Under the pieces are notes generated by a model. It was not told the origin of the DNA and searched no databases. It saw only the letters and a list, made by a program, of their open reading frames with translations. From JBLHOS01 sp047623825 (lineage in GTDB: Bacteria > Pseudomonadota > Alphaproteobacteria > Rhodobacterales > Rhodobacteraceae): a stretch of DNA of 32,298 bases. The stretch covers positions 1 through 32,298 of the forward strand of contig JBLHOS010000029.1 in the NCBI GenBank assembly GCA_047623825.1. Reading direction: 5' to 3'. A program made the position numbers and the translations under genes. Of this stretch, positions 15,165 through 24,005 are shown in pieces (position 1 is the stretch's first letter; the number at the start of each line of letters is the position of its first letter).

Positions 15165-15989
15165 ATGCCGGAAATGATTGATCTGGTTTCGATGCTGGTA
15201 CTGCTACTGGTGATCGGGGCATTTGCAGGCGTTGTGGCGGGGCTTTTGGGGGTCGGGGGTGGTATCATCTTGGTTCCGGCGTTCTTTTTTGCCTTCGGGT
15301 CCCTTGGATACGATACGCCAGAACTGATCCAGATTTGTCTGGCGACGTCTTTGGCCACAATCATCGTGACCTCTATCCGCTCAGTTCTGGCGCATAATAA
15401 AAAGGGTGCCGTTGACTGGCAGATCTTGCGCGCATGGGCCCCCGGCATCGCCATTGGGGCCGCTTGGGGGGTGATTGCTGCCTCGGGCCTGCGCGGTGAG
15501 ATCCTAATGGGCATTTTTGGGGTCTTGGGCGTGTGTGTCGGGCTTTATTTTGGGTTCGCCCGGTCTGAATGGCGTTTGGGTGATGAAATGCCCAAAGGTC
15601 TTGCGCGCGCACTGTCCTCTCCGATCCTGGGCTTTTTGTCGGTCTTGATGGGCATTGGCGGTGGCAGCTTTGGTGTCCCATTGATGAGCCTTTATGGCGT
15701 GCCGATCCACCGTGCCGTGGCCACAGCCGCAGGGTTTGGCGTGATCATCGCAGTGCCCTCGGTCATCGGATTTCTGTTCATAGGAGGTGACGGACCGGGT
15801 AGGCCGCCTTTCACCATTGGTCAGGTCAACTTGGTTGCCTTTGGTATCGTCGTGGCGATGACCTTGATCACAGCACCTTGGGGCGTGAAACTGGCCCACG
15901 CGATGGATCCTAAACCTTTGAAACGGGCGTTTGCGATCTTTATCATGGTGATGGCGTTGAACATGTTACGAAAGGCCTTTGGGTATTGA
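15165..15989 (+). CDS. TauE/SafE-family sulfite/anion exporter
   Basis: A 274-residue inner-membrane protein. The two halves each carry the family's glycine motif: GVVAGLLGVGGGIILVPAFF near residues 21-40 and FLSVLMGIGGGSFGVPLM near 160-178, as expected from the internal duplication of TauE/SafE. Members export sulfite, sulfoacetate or related anions, or transport other organic acids; the substrate cannot be read here. The ATG at 15165 has AGAAGGA 8 nt upstream; an earlier start at 15108 would add a non-membrane tail and lacks this signal. A weak TTGGCA-17 nt-TATGCC pair upstream (about 15109-15137) could be its promoter. The stop overlaps the next gene's TTG start. Confidence 0.9.
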   Translation: MPEMIDLVSMLVLLLVIGAFAGVVAGLLGVGGGIILVPAFFFAFGSLGYDTPELIQICLATSLATIIVTSIRSVLAHNKKGAVDWQILRAWAPGIAIGAAWGVIAASGLRGEILMGIFGVLGVCVGLYFGFARSEWRLGDEMPKGLARALSSPILGFLSVLMGIGGGSFGVPLMSLYGVPIHRAVATAAGFGVIIAVPSVIGFLFIGGDGPGRPPFTIGQVNLVAFGIVVAMTLITAPWGVKLAHAMDPKPLKRAFAIFIMVMALNMLRKAFGY

Positions 15990-16768
15990 GGTTCGCGGCG
16001 ACTGGTTGGCGATTATTCGACACTGATCCAGATCTGCTTGTTTGGCTGCAGACCGCGGGGCCCGCGGCATTGCGGGCCGGTCAGGACCCTGCAGCGCAGG
16101 CACAGTGGTTGCGCCACGGTGAAACCTGGTTCGCCGGCGTAGGCAGCCTGCCCAATGATGCGACAGGGGCTGTTGTGGGTTCTGGTGCGTTGCGTTCTGC
16201 GGCATTGGACTGGGCGCAGGCGCAATCTGGCTTAACGGCGCTAGATGCGGCCCAAGTTTCAATTGTTTATCCGGGTTATCCACGGCAGGACGCAGCCGAA
16301 AGTGATACGGCGCATCGCTACCGCGTGCACCGGGATGCGGCTCATGTTGATGGTCTGCTGCCAGAGGGTCCGATGCGGCGGCGCTATCTGCGTGAACCGC
16401 ATGCCTGGGTTCTGGGCGTGCCGGTCACGGCGTGCAACGCAGATGCCTCGCCCTTGGTGGTATGGGAGGGCAGTCATCAGGTGATGCGAACCTATTTCGC
16501 GCAAGTTCTTGATCCGCATCCGCCCGCTAAATGGGATGAGATCGATTTGACTGAAACCTATCACGCCGCCCGCAAAGCCTGTTTTGAGCAGTGTCGCCGG
16601 GTTGAGATCACAGCCCAACCGGGGCAGGCATATGTTCTGCACCGGCTGGCCCTGCACGGCGTCGCGCCTTGGCGCGCAGGGGCCGTTGCCCCAGTTGAGG
16701 GGCGCGTAATCCTGTATTTTCGGCCTGAAATGACGGGTGGAACGCATGATTGGTTGAGTGCGCCCTAA
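15986..16768 (+). CDS. 2-oxoglutarate/Fe(II) oxygenase-like (phytanoyl-CoA dioxygenase-like) protein
   Basis: A 260-residue cytoplasmic protein. The likely iron ligands are an HxD pair, either His115-x-Asp117 or His120-x-Asp122 in HRDAAHVDG, and a distal His224 in ALHGVAPW; Arg240 in EGRVILYFRPE would fit the 2-oxoglutarate carboxylate. This arrangement and the double-stranded beta-helix-like strand pattern recall phytanoyl-CoA dioxygenases, but the match is from motif order only. No ATG is suitable: the frame opens at a TTG that overlaps the TauE stop (TTGA, 15986-15989), implying translational coupling. Its substrate is unknown and the pairing with an anion exporter is the only clue. Confidence 0.65.
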   Translation: MRFAATGWRLFDTDPDLLVWLQTAGPAALRAGQDPAAQAQWLRHGETWFAGVGSLPNDATGAVVGSGALRSAALDWAQAQSGLTALDAAQVSIVYPGYPRQDAAESDTAHRYRVHRDAAHVDGLLPEGPMRRRYLREPHAWVLGVPVTACNADASPLVVWEGSHQVMRTYFAQVLDPHPPAKWDEIDLTETYHAARKACFEQCRRVEITAQPGQAYVLHRLALHGVAPWRAGAVAPVEGRVILYFRPEMTGGTHDWLSAP

Positions 16769-16803
16769 GGCGATCCCAAGCCAGCAGTAAGATCAGGCAC
16801 TGT

Positions 16804-16836
16804 CGCACGCGAAAACGTGCGGCCGCCTTGAGCGGC
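16804..16836. other. Two adjacent hairpins between convergent genes
   Basis: CGCACG/CGTGCG (16804-16809, 16816-16821) and GCCGC/GCGGC (16822-16826, 16832-16836) form back-to-back stems in the 197-bp space between the oxygenase and the convergent DUF1289 gene. No U-tract follows on either strand, so a role in termination or mRNA stability is only possible. Confidence 0.35.
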
Positions 16837-16965
16837 GCACAACTCATAAAGCATTTTCATTCTGGATTTCGGCGGATGCCCGGTGCCGCCGGACATACTG
16901 GACTTTAGCAAACGTCGCCCGTGGCCACCTTATCCAAACGCAACAAGCCCAGACCGTACTGCCCC

Positions 16966-17199
16966 TTAGCTGCGCGTCAATCTTGCGGCACGGCCACCCC
17001 GGCGCATAGTCAGTTGCGGGGCGCGGTTTACCAAGTCATCCATCACCACCTGACGCGCCTCAGGGCTCATCTTTGACCAGGCCCCGATCTCATCGATTGT
17101 CCGCAGACATCCGGTGCAAAGTCGCGTCTCTGGCTGGATGACGCAGATCTTGATGCAGGGGCTTTCAATCTCGTCACGTTTCCAAATTTTATCAGTCAT
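16966..17199 (-). CDS. DUF1289 domain protein
   Basis: A 77-residue protein with the DUF1289 cysteine pattern: SPCIKICVI (Cys15, Cys19) and LCTGCLRT (Cys28, Cys31), followed by the family's W-Ser-x-Met-Ser-Pro-Glu-Ala-Arg segment. The four cysteines probably bind zinc or an Fe-S cluster; the function of the family is unknown. Its ATG overlaps the ruvX stop (ATGA), and it is the last gene of a ccmI-ruvX-DUF1289 chain on this strand. Confidence 0.9.
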   Translation of the reverse strand: MTDKIWKRDEIESPCIKICVIQPETRLCTGCLRTIDEIGAWSKMSPEARQVVMDDLVNRAPQLTMRRGGRAARLTRS

Positions 17200-17672
17200 G
17201 CGTGGTCCCGAATATGGCTAAGGCGGTCTAGTGCTCCTTGTAAGATATACCCGGCGGCCACTTGGTCAATAACCTCGGCGCGACGCTTTCGGGTCGTATC
17301 CGCCTCTAGCAGTGCGCGTTCGGCTGCGACTGTGCTAAGTCGCTCATCCCAGTAGCTGATCGGCAAAGGCATCACGCGGACCAGATTGCGGGCAAACGCG
17401 CGGGTTGACTGGGCGCGTGGTCCCTCGCTGCCATCCATGTTGCGCGGCAATCCCAAGATCAGACCGCCGATGTCACGCGCGGTGATCAAGGTTTGCAGTT
17501 GCGCGGCATCTTCGGTGAATTTGGTGCGCCGGATCGTCAGCAGCGGTGTCGCAATCGAGATATTAAGATCGCTGATCGCGACGCCAATGGTCTTGGTGCC
17601 CAGATCCAGACCCAGAATTGCGCGGTGGCGGGGCAGGGCGACGGCCAGCTCTTCGATGCTTTCAAAGATCAC
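17196..17672 (-). CDS. ruvX: Putative Holliday junction resolvase / pre-16S rRNA nuclease (YqgF)
   Basis: A 158-residue RNase H-fold nuclease. The catalytic acidic residues are in the expected places: Asp23 in LGLDLGTKTIGVA, the LGLPRNMDGSEG loop near 74-85, Asp109-Glu110 in SYWDERLST, and Asp136 in VIDQVAAGYIL. YqgF family members mature 16S rRNA 5' ends in E. coli and are also named RuvX for a proposed resolvase role. The start is GTG at 17670-17672, overlapping the ccmI stop (GTGA), so it is translationally coupled. Confidence 0.94.
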   Translation of the reverse strand: MIFESIEELAVALPRHRAILGLDLGTKTIGVAISDLNISIATPLLTIRRTKFTEDAAQLQTLITARDIGGLILGLPRNMDGSEGPRAQSTRAFARNLVRVMPLPISYWDERLSTVAAERALLEADTTRKRRAEVIDQVAAGYILQGALDRLSHIRDHA

Positions 17673-18895
17673 TGGGCGGGTCCCGGCAAGGTTTCAAATA
17701 ATTCCAGAACCTCCGCATCATCAGCAAAGACAAGGCGGGCCTCGGCCAGAACCAAGTCTGCCGCGTCGTCATCGCCCAGAACCCGGTAGGCTGAGATCAA
17801 TTGCGCCCATTCCTGCGGAGGACCGCCGACAGTGGCCAGCCGGTCCGACAGACCGCCGACCATTGCACCGATCATTGCGGCTTGCTCTTCCGGGGTCAGA
17901 TTGGCGGCGTCTTCGATCTGCTCGGGCGTTGGGCCCTGAATTGAAATGGGTTGCTGCAGTTCTCCGACAGAGATGGCGTCGCCTGCCAATGCCGCGACAT
18001 CTTCGATTTGCAGGCGGATCGGATCAAGCCAGGGCGCCTCTGGCTCACTCTCAGCCAGTAGGTTGCGCCAGATCGGATAGGCCAGATCGGGGCGACCCTG
18101 CTGGGCATACATCAGCCCGATATAATAGCGTGCCGTGCCGTCGCGCGGTGACAGCTGCAATGCACGCGCCAATGCCTCCTCAGCCTCAGGTGAGACATAG
18201 CCGCCGGCCGCCAGCACCATCATCTCAGCCAGATCAACATATTGCTCTTCGGTGGCGGTCTCACCCAGCACCTCGATCAGACGGATCTGGGCCAATCTTG
18301 CGGCGCGGAAATTGCCGATGCTGGCTTCGTTCTGAGCCAACAGGTCAAGGCCAACTGTGTCTTCTGGGCGCTGCTCCATGACGGTACGCAGCTGGTTGAC
18401 CAGTGCCTCTTGATCGGCGTCCAGCTCTATGCGGGGACGGATCCCGATCTGCGTCTCAACCTCGGATTGGTCGGGTCGGGTCGCGCGGGCGTCTTCCACC
18501 ATTCTGATCCGTGTTTCCAGCGGCAGGTCCGGATAACCTGGTGCGCCGATCTGGCTATAGATCCCAAAGGCGCCACTGACCATCACGACCAAACTGATTG
18601 CAATCGTGACCGTGGACCGTGCCCCGTTAGACCCAATCGTCCCTTGTGTCATCTGGACGGCCTTATCGGCCTCGAGAACCCGGCGCGAGATTTCGGTCCG
18701 CGCGCGATCACCCTCAATGTCTGATAGAACGCCGCGCTCCAGATCGCGTTCCACTTCTTTTAGCTGGTCGCGGTAGACCTGTAAGTCATACGCCGCCGCC
18801 GGAACTTCGGCATCTTTGGGCCGCAGATAGCTGATCACCATCGCCAAGACGACCATCAGCGACCACACAACCGCCACTATCCAAAATCCGATCAT
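17669..18895 (-). CDS. ccmI: Cytochrome c biogenesis protein CcmI
   Basis: A 408-residue membrane protein of the System I cytochrome c maturation pathway; CcmI holds apocytochrome c in the periplasm and presents it to the heme ligase. The first helix (about 4-24) is followed by a cytoplasmic loop with the typical VYRDQLKEVERDLERGVLSDIE segment and a second helix (about 96-115). The periplasmic part contains TPR-like helices (about 185-260). Other ccm genes are not adjacent. The ATG has an AAGGAG ribosome-binding site 9 nt upstream, and the 3' end overlaps ruvX. Confidence 0.93.
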   Translation of the reverse strand: MIGFWIVAVVWSLMVVLAMVISYLRPKDAEVPAAAYDLQVYRDQLKEVERDLERGVLSDIEGDRARTEISRRVLEADKAVQMTQGTIGSNGARSTVTIAISLVVMVSGAFGIYSQIGAPGYPDLPLETRIRMVEDARATRPDQSEVETQIGIRPRIELDADQEALVNQLRTVMEQRPEDTVGLDLLAQNEASIGNFRAARLAQIRLIEVLGETATEEQYVDLAEMMVLAAGGYVSPEAEEALARALQLSPRDGTARYYIGLMYAQQGRPDLAYPIWRNLLAESEPEAPWLDPIRLQIEDVAALAGDAISVGELQQPISIQGPTPEQIEDAANLTPEEQAAMIGAMVGGLSDRLATVGGPPQEWAQLISAYRVLGDDDAADLVLAEARLVFADDAEVLELFETLPGPAQ

Positions 18896-19070
18896 ACAGG
18901 TCGTCTCCTTCTATTAGTTGAGCATGTATAACTGCTTGGGCCTGATCAAAAGGCAGAAACTGGCAACATTGGACTCTCTGTCGCATTTTGCGGTTGAAAT
19001 GCCGCGCCGAGTATCCTCTTTTCCAGATGTTCCGTCATTGAGGAGCAGACCCTAATTGCCCGAGGCTGCC

Positions 19071-20318
19071 ATGCGCCGTTATTCCGCTTTTGCTATCGCC
19101 CGAGAAGCTGTCCGCCATCACATGGGATGGGAAAAAGCCTGGGCTTCACCCGCACCTAAATCCACCTATGATGTGATCATCGTCGGCGCTGGTGGTCACG
19201 GTCTGGCTACGGCCTATCATTTGGGCAAAAACTACGGCATCACCAATGTAGCCGTGATCGAAAAGGGCTGGCTTGGCGGCGGCAACACAGGCCGCAACAC
19301 CACGATCATCCGCTCAAACTATCTGCAAGATCCGTCGGCGGCGATCTACGAGAAGGCTCGCTCGCTCTATGAGACGATGAGCCAAGATTTAAACTACAAT
19401 GTCATGTTCAGCCCGCGCGGAGTGATGATGCTGGCCCAGACACAGCATGAGATCCGGGGCTGGAAACGCACGGCCCACGCCAACGCGCTGCAAGGGATCC
19501 CGACCGAGTATATCGGGCCCGAGCGTGTTAAAGAGCTGTGCCCGATTATCAATATCGATGGCCCGCGTTACCCCGTCCTTGGGGCACTTTGGCAATCGCG
19601 CGGCGGCACTGCACGCCACGACGCGGTCGCGTGGGGGTATGCACGCGCGTGTTCTGACATGGGCATGGACATCATTCAACAATGCGAAGTGCAGGGTGTC
19701 CGATCAGAGGCTGGCAATGTTACCGGCGTTGAAACCACCAAGGGTTTTATTGGCTGCAAAAAGCTGGGTATCGTGGTTGCCGGTCATTCTGGCGTGCTGG
19801 CCGAGATGGCAGGGTTCCGTCTGCCGATCGAAAGTGTCGCCCTTCAGGCACTGGTCTCAGAGCCGATCAAACCCTGCATGGATGTGGTCGTTATGGCCAA
19901 TACCGTGCACGGATATATGAGCCAGTCTGACAAAGGTGAGATGGTGATCGGCGGCGGCGCGGACGGCTATAACAACTACACACAGCGCGGATCCTTCCAA
20001 CATATTGAAGAAACGGTTCGCGCGCTGGTTGAGACCTTCCCAATGATCTCCCGCCTGAAAATGCTGCGCCAATGGGGTGGCATCGTGGATATGACTGGTG
20101 ATCGCTCACCGATCCTATCACCCACACCGCTTGGCAATTGTTTTATCAACTGTGGTTGGGGCACTGGCGGGTTCAAGGCGATCCCCGGATCAGGCTGGGC
20201 CACCGCTGAGATGATCGCCAAAGGCACCCCTGGCTCACTCGCAGCACCCTTTGGGCTGGAGCGGTTCCGCGAGGGCCGGTTCATCGACGAGTCCGTCGCA
20301 TCCGGGGTGGCGCATTGA
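19071..20318 (+). CDS. soxB: Sarcosine oxidase subunit beta
   Basis: A 415-residue flavoprotein subunit of heterotetrameric sarcosine oxidase, which demethylates sarcosine to glycine. A dinucleotide-binding fold opens with VIIVGAGGHGLATAYHL (Gly39-Gly44 region). His183 in GGTARHDAVAWGY corresponds to the histidine that carries covalent FMN in characterised SoxB. The segment RSNYLQDPSAAIYEKA is diagnostic for this subunit. The ATG at 19071 (MRRYS, as I recall for alphaproteobacterial homologs) is adopted; a TTG at 19056 has a better placed AGGAG (19041-19045) and would add five residues. It is divergent from ccmI and starts the soxBDAG operon, but a 340-bp spacer separates it from soxD. Confidence 0.95.
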   Translation: MRRYSAFAIAREAVRHHMGWEKAWASPAPKSTYDVIIVGAGGHGLATAYHLGKNYGITNVAVIEKGWLGGGNTGRNTTIIRSNYLQDPSAAIYEKARSLYETMSQDLNYNVMFSPRGVMMLAQTQHEIRGWKRTAHANALQGIPTEYIGPERVKELCPIINIDGPRYPVLGALWQSRGGTARHDAVAWGYARACSDMGMDIIQQCEVQGVRSEAGNVTGVETTKGFIGCKKLGIVVAGHSGVLAEMAGFRLPIESVALQALVSEPIKPCMDVVVMANTVHGYMSQSDKGEMVIGGGADGYNNYTQRGSFQHIEETVRALVETFPMISRLKMLRQWGGIVDMTGDRSPILSPTPLGNCFINCGWGTGGFKAIPGSGWATAEMIAKGTPGSLAAPFGLERFREGRFIDESVASGVAH

Positions 20319-20658
20319 TGCAGTACTTGGCAGGGCGTCCGCTTTATCAGCCGCTCTTTGTGGTTCTTGGCGCACTTCAATTGGGTTTTGGCCATCTGGG
20401 AGTTCTGAATGTTCTATGATCCCGGCATGGCCGACCAGTTGTGCGATTATCTTAAAGATTTCGTTGGTCTCACCAAAAAGAGCAGCTCAGGCTGTCTTTC
20501 TATCGGGAAAGCAGCGTCATGACCGGCCGCTCGTTGCTCCATAGACACGTCCAAAACTGGACCAAGACCAACTGCTCTGCACCCTTGCGACTGTCCGTAT
20601 GCATCGGATGTGCATCACACGTGCATCAGTTTTGCATCGCCCAATTTGAGGTTCCAAC
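20319..20658 (+). other. Spacer between soxB and soxD with short overlapping reading frames
   Basis: Sox operons usually run tightly from soxB to soxD; here 340 bp intervene. A 33-codon frame (20318-20419) starts in the soxB stop (TGATG) and reads as a hydrophobic peptide beginning MQYLAGRPLYQPLFVVLGAL. A second, 37-codon frame (20409-20522) begins MFYDPGMADQLCDYLKDFVG. Neither resembles a family I know and neither has a strong ribosome-binding site, so they may be chance or decayed coding DNA. The 3' part holds the TGCATC repeats. Confidence 0.4.
20600..20638 (+). repeat. Four TGCATC repeats at exact 11-bp spacing upstream of soxD
   Basis: TGCATC occurs at 20600, 20611, 20622 and 20633, each start exactly 11 bp from the last, ending 20 bp before the soxD ATG. 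The period is close to one DNA helical turn and not a multiple of three, so it is not coding. The bases between repeats differ, which makes simple slippage less likely and a protein-binding array more likely. No regulator is known to me for it. Confidence 0.7.
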
Positions 20659-20979
20659 ATGCTTTTGCTGACCTGTCCCAATTGCGGTTTGGCCGCCGAG
20701 GAAACTGAACTGCATCCCGGCGGTGAAGCGCATCTTAAACGCTTTGGTCCTGGTTCAGACGACGCGGATTTTGAGGGCTATTTGTTTCACCGTGCCAACC
20801 CCAAAGGGGTGCATTTTGAACGCTGGCGCCATGCCAATGGCTGCGGAAAGTGGTTTTTGGCTGCGCGCGATACCGTCACGTTAGAGGTGTTCGCGACATA
20901 CTCAGCGCAAACGACACAACCGCCCGCCAACGTGGTGGCCGCCATCAAATCAAAACGCCCCGATTGGAGCCTGACATGA
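20659..20979 (+). CDS. soxD: Sarcosine oxidase subunit delta
   Basis: A 106-residue zinc-binding subunit of heterotetrameric sarcosine oxidase. The ligands are visible as Cys6 and Cys9 in TCPNCG and His58 and Cys62 in RHANGCGKWF, matching known SoxD. The segment GYLFHRANPKGVHFERWRH is strongly conserved in the family. A GAGG ribosome-binding site lies 7 nt before the ATG. The stop overlaps the soxA start (ATGA). Confidence 0.95.
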   Translation: MLLLTCPNCGLAAEETELHPGGEAHLKRFGPGSDDADFEGYLFHRANPKGVHFERWRHANGCGKWFLAARDTVTLEVFATYSAQTTQPPANVVAAIKSKRPDWSLT

Positions 20980-23900
20980 GCACACGTCTGGCCCAGGGTG
21001 GCCGTTATCTGGACCGTGCCGAAGCACAGTCCTTTACCTTTAATGGTAAGAATTTCAACGGCTTCAAAGGCGACACTCTGGCGTCTGCATTGCTGGCAAA
21101 CGGTCAGACCTTGATGGGGCGCAGCTTTAAATATCACCGTCCGCGCGGCGTTGTGGCCTCTGGCGCAGAGGAGCCAAACGCGTTGATGAACCTTGGGTCC
21201 GGCACCCGGTTTGAGCCCAATCAGCGCGCCACAACCACCGAATTGTTCGACGGTCTTGAGGCAAAATCGCAGAACCATTGGCCAAGTCTTGAATTTGATG
21301 TGGGCGCAGTCAGCCAATATGCTTCACGTTTGCTGCCCGCTGGCTTTTATTACAAAACCTTTATCCATCCGCGTCCATTCTGGAAGCACGTGTTTGAGCC
21401 GATCATTCGTCAGTCTGCAGGTTTGGGCCAAGCCCCGAAATCGCGCGACGCCGACCGGTATGAGCATTTCTACGCCTTTGTCGATATATTGATCATCGGC
21501 GGCGGCATCGCCGGCCTGCAAGCCGCCAAAACGGCGGGCAAATGTGGCGCGCGGGTGCTGCTGGTGGAACAAACCGCCCATTGGGGTGGCCGTGCGCCGG
21601 TTGATGGGGTGATGATTGATGGAAAGTCTGCTGATGAATGGGTGAATGACACCCTGCAAGAGCTGGATACAATGGATAATGTTCAGGTCCGATCAAGGAT
21701 GATGGGCGCCGGTATCTACGATCACGGCTATGTCTTGGCCTATGAGCGTCTGACTGATCATGCGCCTGAAATCGGCGGCCCACGTCATCGGTTATGGCGT
21801 ATTCGGGCCGGTCAGGTGATCACAGCAACCGGTGCGATTGAGCGACCTTTGTCATTCGCAGGCAATGATATTCCGGGTGTAATGCTGGCCTCGGCCTTGC
21901 GCGATTACGTTGTGAATTTCGGCGTCTCGGTTGGTGATCGCACTGTGATTGTAGCCAATAATGACGACGCTTACCGCACTGCGATCCAACTTGAAGCCGC
22001 GGGGCTGACCGTGTCTGCTGTCATTGACGCGCGCGAAACCCTGACCGGCGATCTTCCAAATCAGGTCAAGGCTTTGGGTATTCCAGTTCATGTTGGTCGG
22101 GCCATTGCCAAGGTCTTGGGCGGCAAATTTGTCACTGGTGTTGAGATCTGCGCGCAGGCGGGTGAAGGTGCACCGTTAGAGACGATTGAGTGTGACGTGG
22201 TGGCGATGTCCGGGGGGTGGTCGCCGGTTGTGCATTTGTGGTCCCATTGCGGCGGCAAGCTGATTTGGGACACGGATCACGCGTTCTTCCGGCCTGATGC
22301 CAGTCGGGCCCCAACCTCCCATGACGGCGCGCCGTTTGTGGCGGTTGCGGGCACTGCAAACGGACATCTGACAACCAGTGCGGCGCTGGCCGACGCGCAA
22401 AGCGTGGCCTTGGCGGCAGCAAAAGTCTTTGGTCACAAAGGCCGCGCCAAAAAGTCGGTGGTGACAGAACCAAACGAGGCCGCAATGGCCCCGGTCTGGG
22501 TTATGCCGCAGGGTGCCGGAATCGAAAAACGCTCTAAGATGTGGCTCGATTTTCAGAATGATGTGAAGGTCAGCGATGTACAACTGGCGGCCCGCGAAGG
22601 GTTCGAAAGTGTTGAGCATGCCAAACGCTACACCACGCTAGGCATGGCGACAGACCAAGGAAAATTGAGTAATATTAACGGATTGGCGGTACTTGCCGGA
22701 AGTCTAAATGCCGAGATCCCACAAGTCGGCACCACGACATTCCGCCCGCCTTATACGCCGATTTCGATGGGTGCGATTGCCGGTGAGGCGCGTGGAGAGG
22801 TATTCCAGCCGATGCGCCGCACGCCAATGCATGCGTGGCATGAGGCAAATGGCGCGGAATGGGAACCTGTGGGCCATTGGCGGCGTCCATTTTGCTACAA
22901 ACAGCCGGGCGAAACGACGCATGACGCAGTTACCCGTGAGATTTTGGCGGTGCGCCATCAAGTCGGGCTTTTGGATGCGTCAACGTTGGGTAAGATCCAG
23001 GTTAGTGGGCCCGATGCAGGCAAGTTTTTGGACATGATGTACACCAATATGATGAGCAACCTGGCCCCCGGCAAATGTCGCTATGGGCTGATGTGTTCGG
23101 AAAATGGGTTCTTAATGGATGACGGCGTGGTTGCGCGCATCGATGATACGACTTGGTTGTGCCATACGACATCTGGCGGGGCTGAAACGGTTCACGGCCA
23201 CATGGAAGACTGGCTGCAATGCGAATGGTGGGATTGGGACGTGCATGTCGTCAACCTGACCGAGCAATTTGGCCAGATCGCGGTTGTTGGTCCCAATGCG
23301 CGCAAGGTGCTTGAGGCGATCGGCGGCTTTGATGTCAGCGCTGAAGCACTGCCTTTCATGGTTTGGCAAGAAGCACCTGTTGCTGCAGATTTTGACGGCA
23401 AAGCTGCTCCAATTGGGCGCGCGTTCCGTATCAGTTTCTCGGGCGAGTTAAGTTACGAGATTGCAGTTCCGGCCAACCGTGCTCAAGAATTGTGGGATAA
23501 GCTGATGGTGGCGGGGGAACCTTATGGCATCACGCCTTATGGGACTGAAGCCTTGCACGTATTGCGCGCAGAAAAAGGCTTTATCATGATCGGGGATGAA
23601 AGTGACGGTACGATCATCCCGCAGGACCTGAACATGGGGTGGGCCGTTTCCAAAAAGAAGACCGACTTTATCGGCAAGCGCGGGCAAGAACGCTCCCACA
23701 TGGCTGATCCGAACCGTTGGAAACTTGTGGGGCTAGAAACCGAAGATGGCTCAGTCTTGCCAGATGGTTGTTATGCTTTGGCCAACGGCAACAACGCCAA
23801 CGGCCAGCGCAACACCCAAGGACGCGTGACCTCAACCTACTATTCACCAACCTTGGACAAAGGCATTGCCATCGGCCTGGTCCTGCATGGAACTGACCGA

Positions 23901-24005
23901 ATGGGGGATGTGTTGGAATTCAATACAATAACGACCGCTACGGTTCGTGCAAAAATTGTCAGCCCAGTATTTTATGATCCTGAAGGGAAAAAGCAAAATG
24001 TCTAA
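20976..24005 (+). CDS. soxA: Sarcosine oxidase subunit alpha
   Basis: A 1009-residue subunit, the usual length. Residues about 1-100 form the ferredoxin-like N-terminal domain without its Fe-S cysteines. Residues about 168-400 form an NAD-binding domain starting DILIIGGGIAGLQAAKTAG. The region with FRPPYTPISMGAIAGEARGE links to a C-terminal GcvT-like folate domain (about 630-1000, with KIQVSGPDAGKFLDMMY and FSGELSYEIAVP), where the one-carbon unit released from sarcosine is captured on tetrahydrofolate. The ATG at 20976 overlaps the soxD stop by 4 bp and was chosen over longer in-frame extensions that lie inside soxD. It overlaps soxG by 8 bp. Confidence 0.96.
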   Translation: MSTRLAQGGRYLDRAEAQSFTFNGKNFNGFKGDTLASALLANGQTLMGRSFKYHRPRGVVASGAEEPNALMNLGSGTRFEPNQRATTTELFDGLEAKSQNHWPSLEFDVGAVSQYASRLLPAGFYYKTFIHPRPFWKHVFEPIIRQSAGLGQAPKSRDADRYEHFYAFVDILIIGGGIAGLQAAKTAGKCGARVLLVEQTAHWGGRAPVDGVMIDGKSADEWVNDTLQELDTMDNVQVRSRMMGAGIYDHGYVLAYERLTDHAPEIGGPRHRLWRIRAGQVITATGAIERPLSFAGNDIPGVMLASALRDYVVNFGVSVGDRTVIVANNDDAYRTAIQLEAAGLTVSAVIDARETLTGDLPNQVKALGIPVHVGRAIAKVLGGKFVTGVEICAQAGEGAPLETIECDVVAMSGGWSPVVHLWSHCGGKLIWDTDHAFFRPDASRAPTSHDGAPFVAVAGTANGHLTTSAALADAQSVALAAAKVFGHKGRAKKSVVTEPNEAAMAPVWVMPQGAGIEKRSKMWLDFQNDVKVSDVQLAAREGFESVEHAKRYTTLGMATDQGKLSNINGLAVLAGSLNAEIPQVGTTTFRPPYTPISMGAIAGEARGEVFQPMRRTPMHAWHEANGAEWEPVGHWRRPFCYKQPGETTHDAVTREILAVRHQVGLLDASTLGKIQVSGPDAGKFLDMMYTNMMSNLAPGKCRYGLMCSENGFLMDDGVVARIDDTTWLCHTTSGGAETVHGHMEDWLQCEWWDWDVHVVNLTEQFGQIAVVGPNARKVLEAIGGFDVSAEALPFMVWQEAPVAADFDGKAAPIGRAFRISFSGELSYEIAVPANRAQELWDKLMVAGEPYGITPYGTEALHVLRAEKGFIMIGDESDGTIIPQDLNMGWAVSKKKTDFIGKRGQERSHMADPNRWKLVGLETEDGSVLPDGCYALANGNNANGQRNTQGRVTSTYYSPTLDKGIAIGLVLHGTDRMGDVLEFNTITTATVRAKIVSPVFYDPEGKKQNV

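Noticed and set aside
17386..18381. 331-codon plus-strand frame opposite ruvX and ccmI
   Set aside because: Arg/Pro-rich antisense shadow of two clearly real genes.
20600..20638. CRISPR-like or slippage repeat interpretation of the TGCATC array
   Set aside because: Units are 6 bp at 11-bp spacing, far too short for CRISPR, and the intervening bases differ.
20519..20671. 50-codon frame overlapping the soxD start
   Set aside because: It runs through the non-coding TGCATC array and into soxD in another frame; Cys/His-rich composition is a by-product of the repeats.
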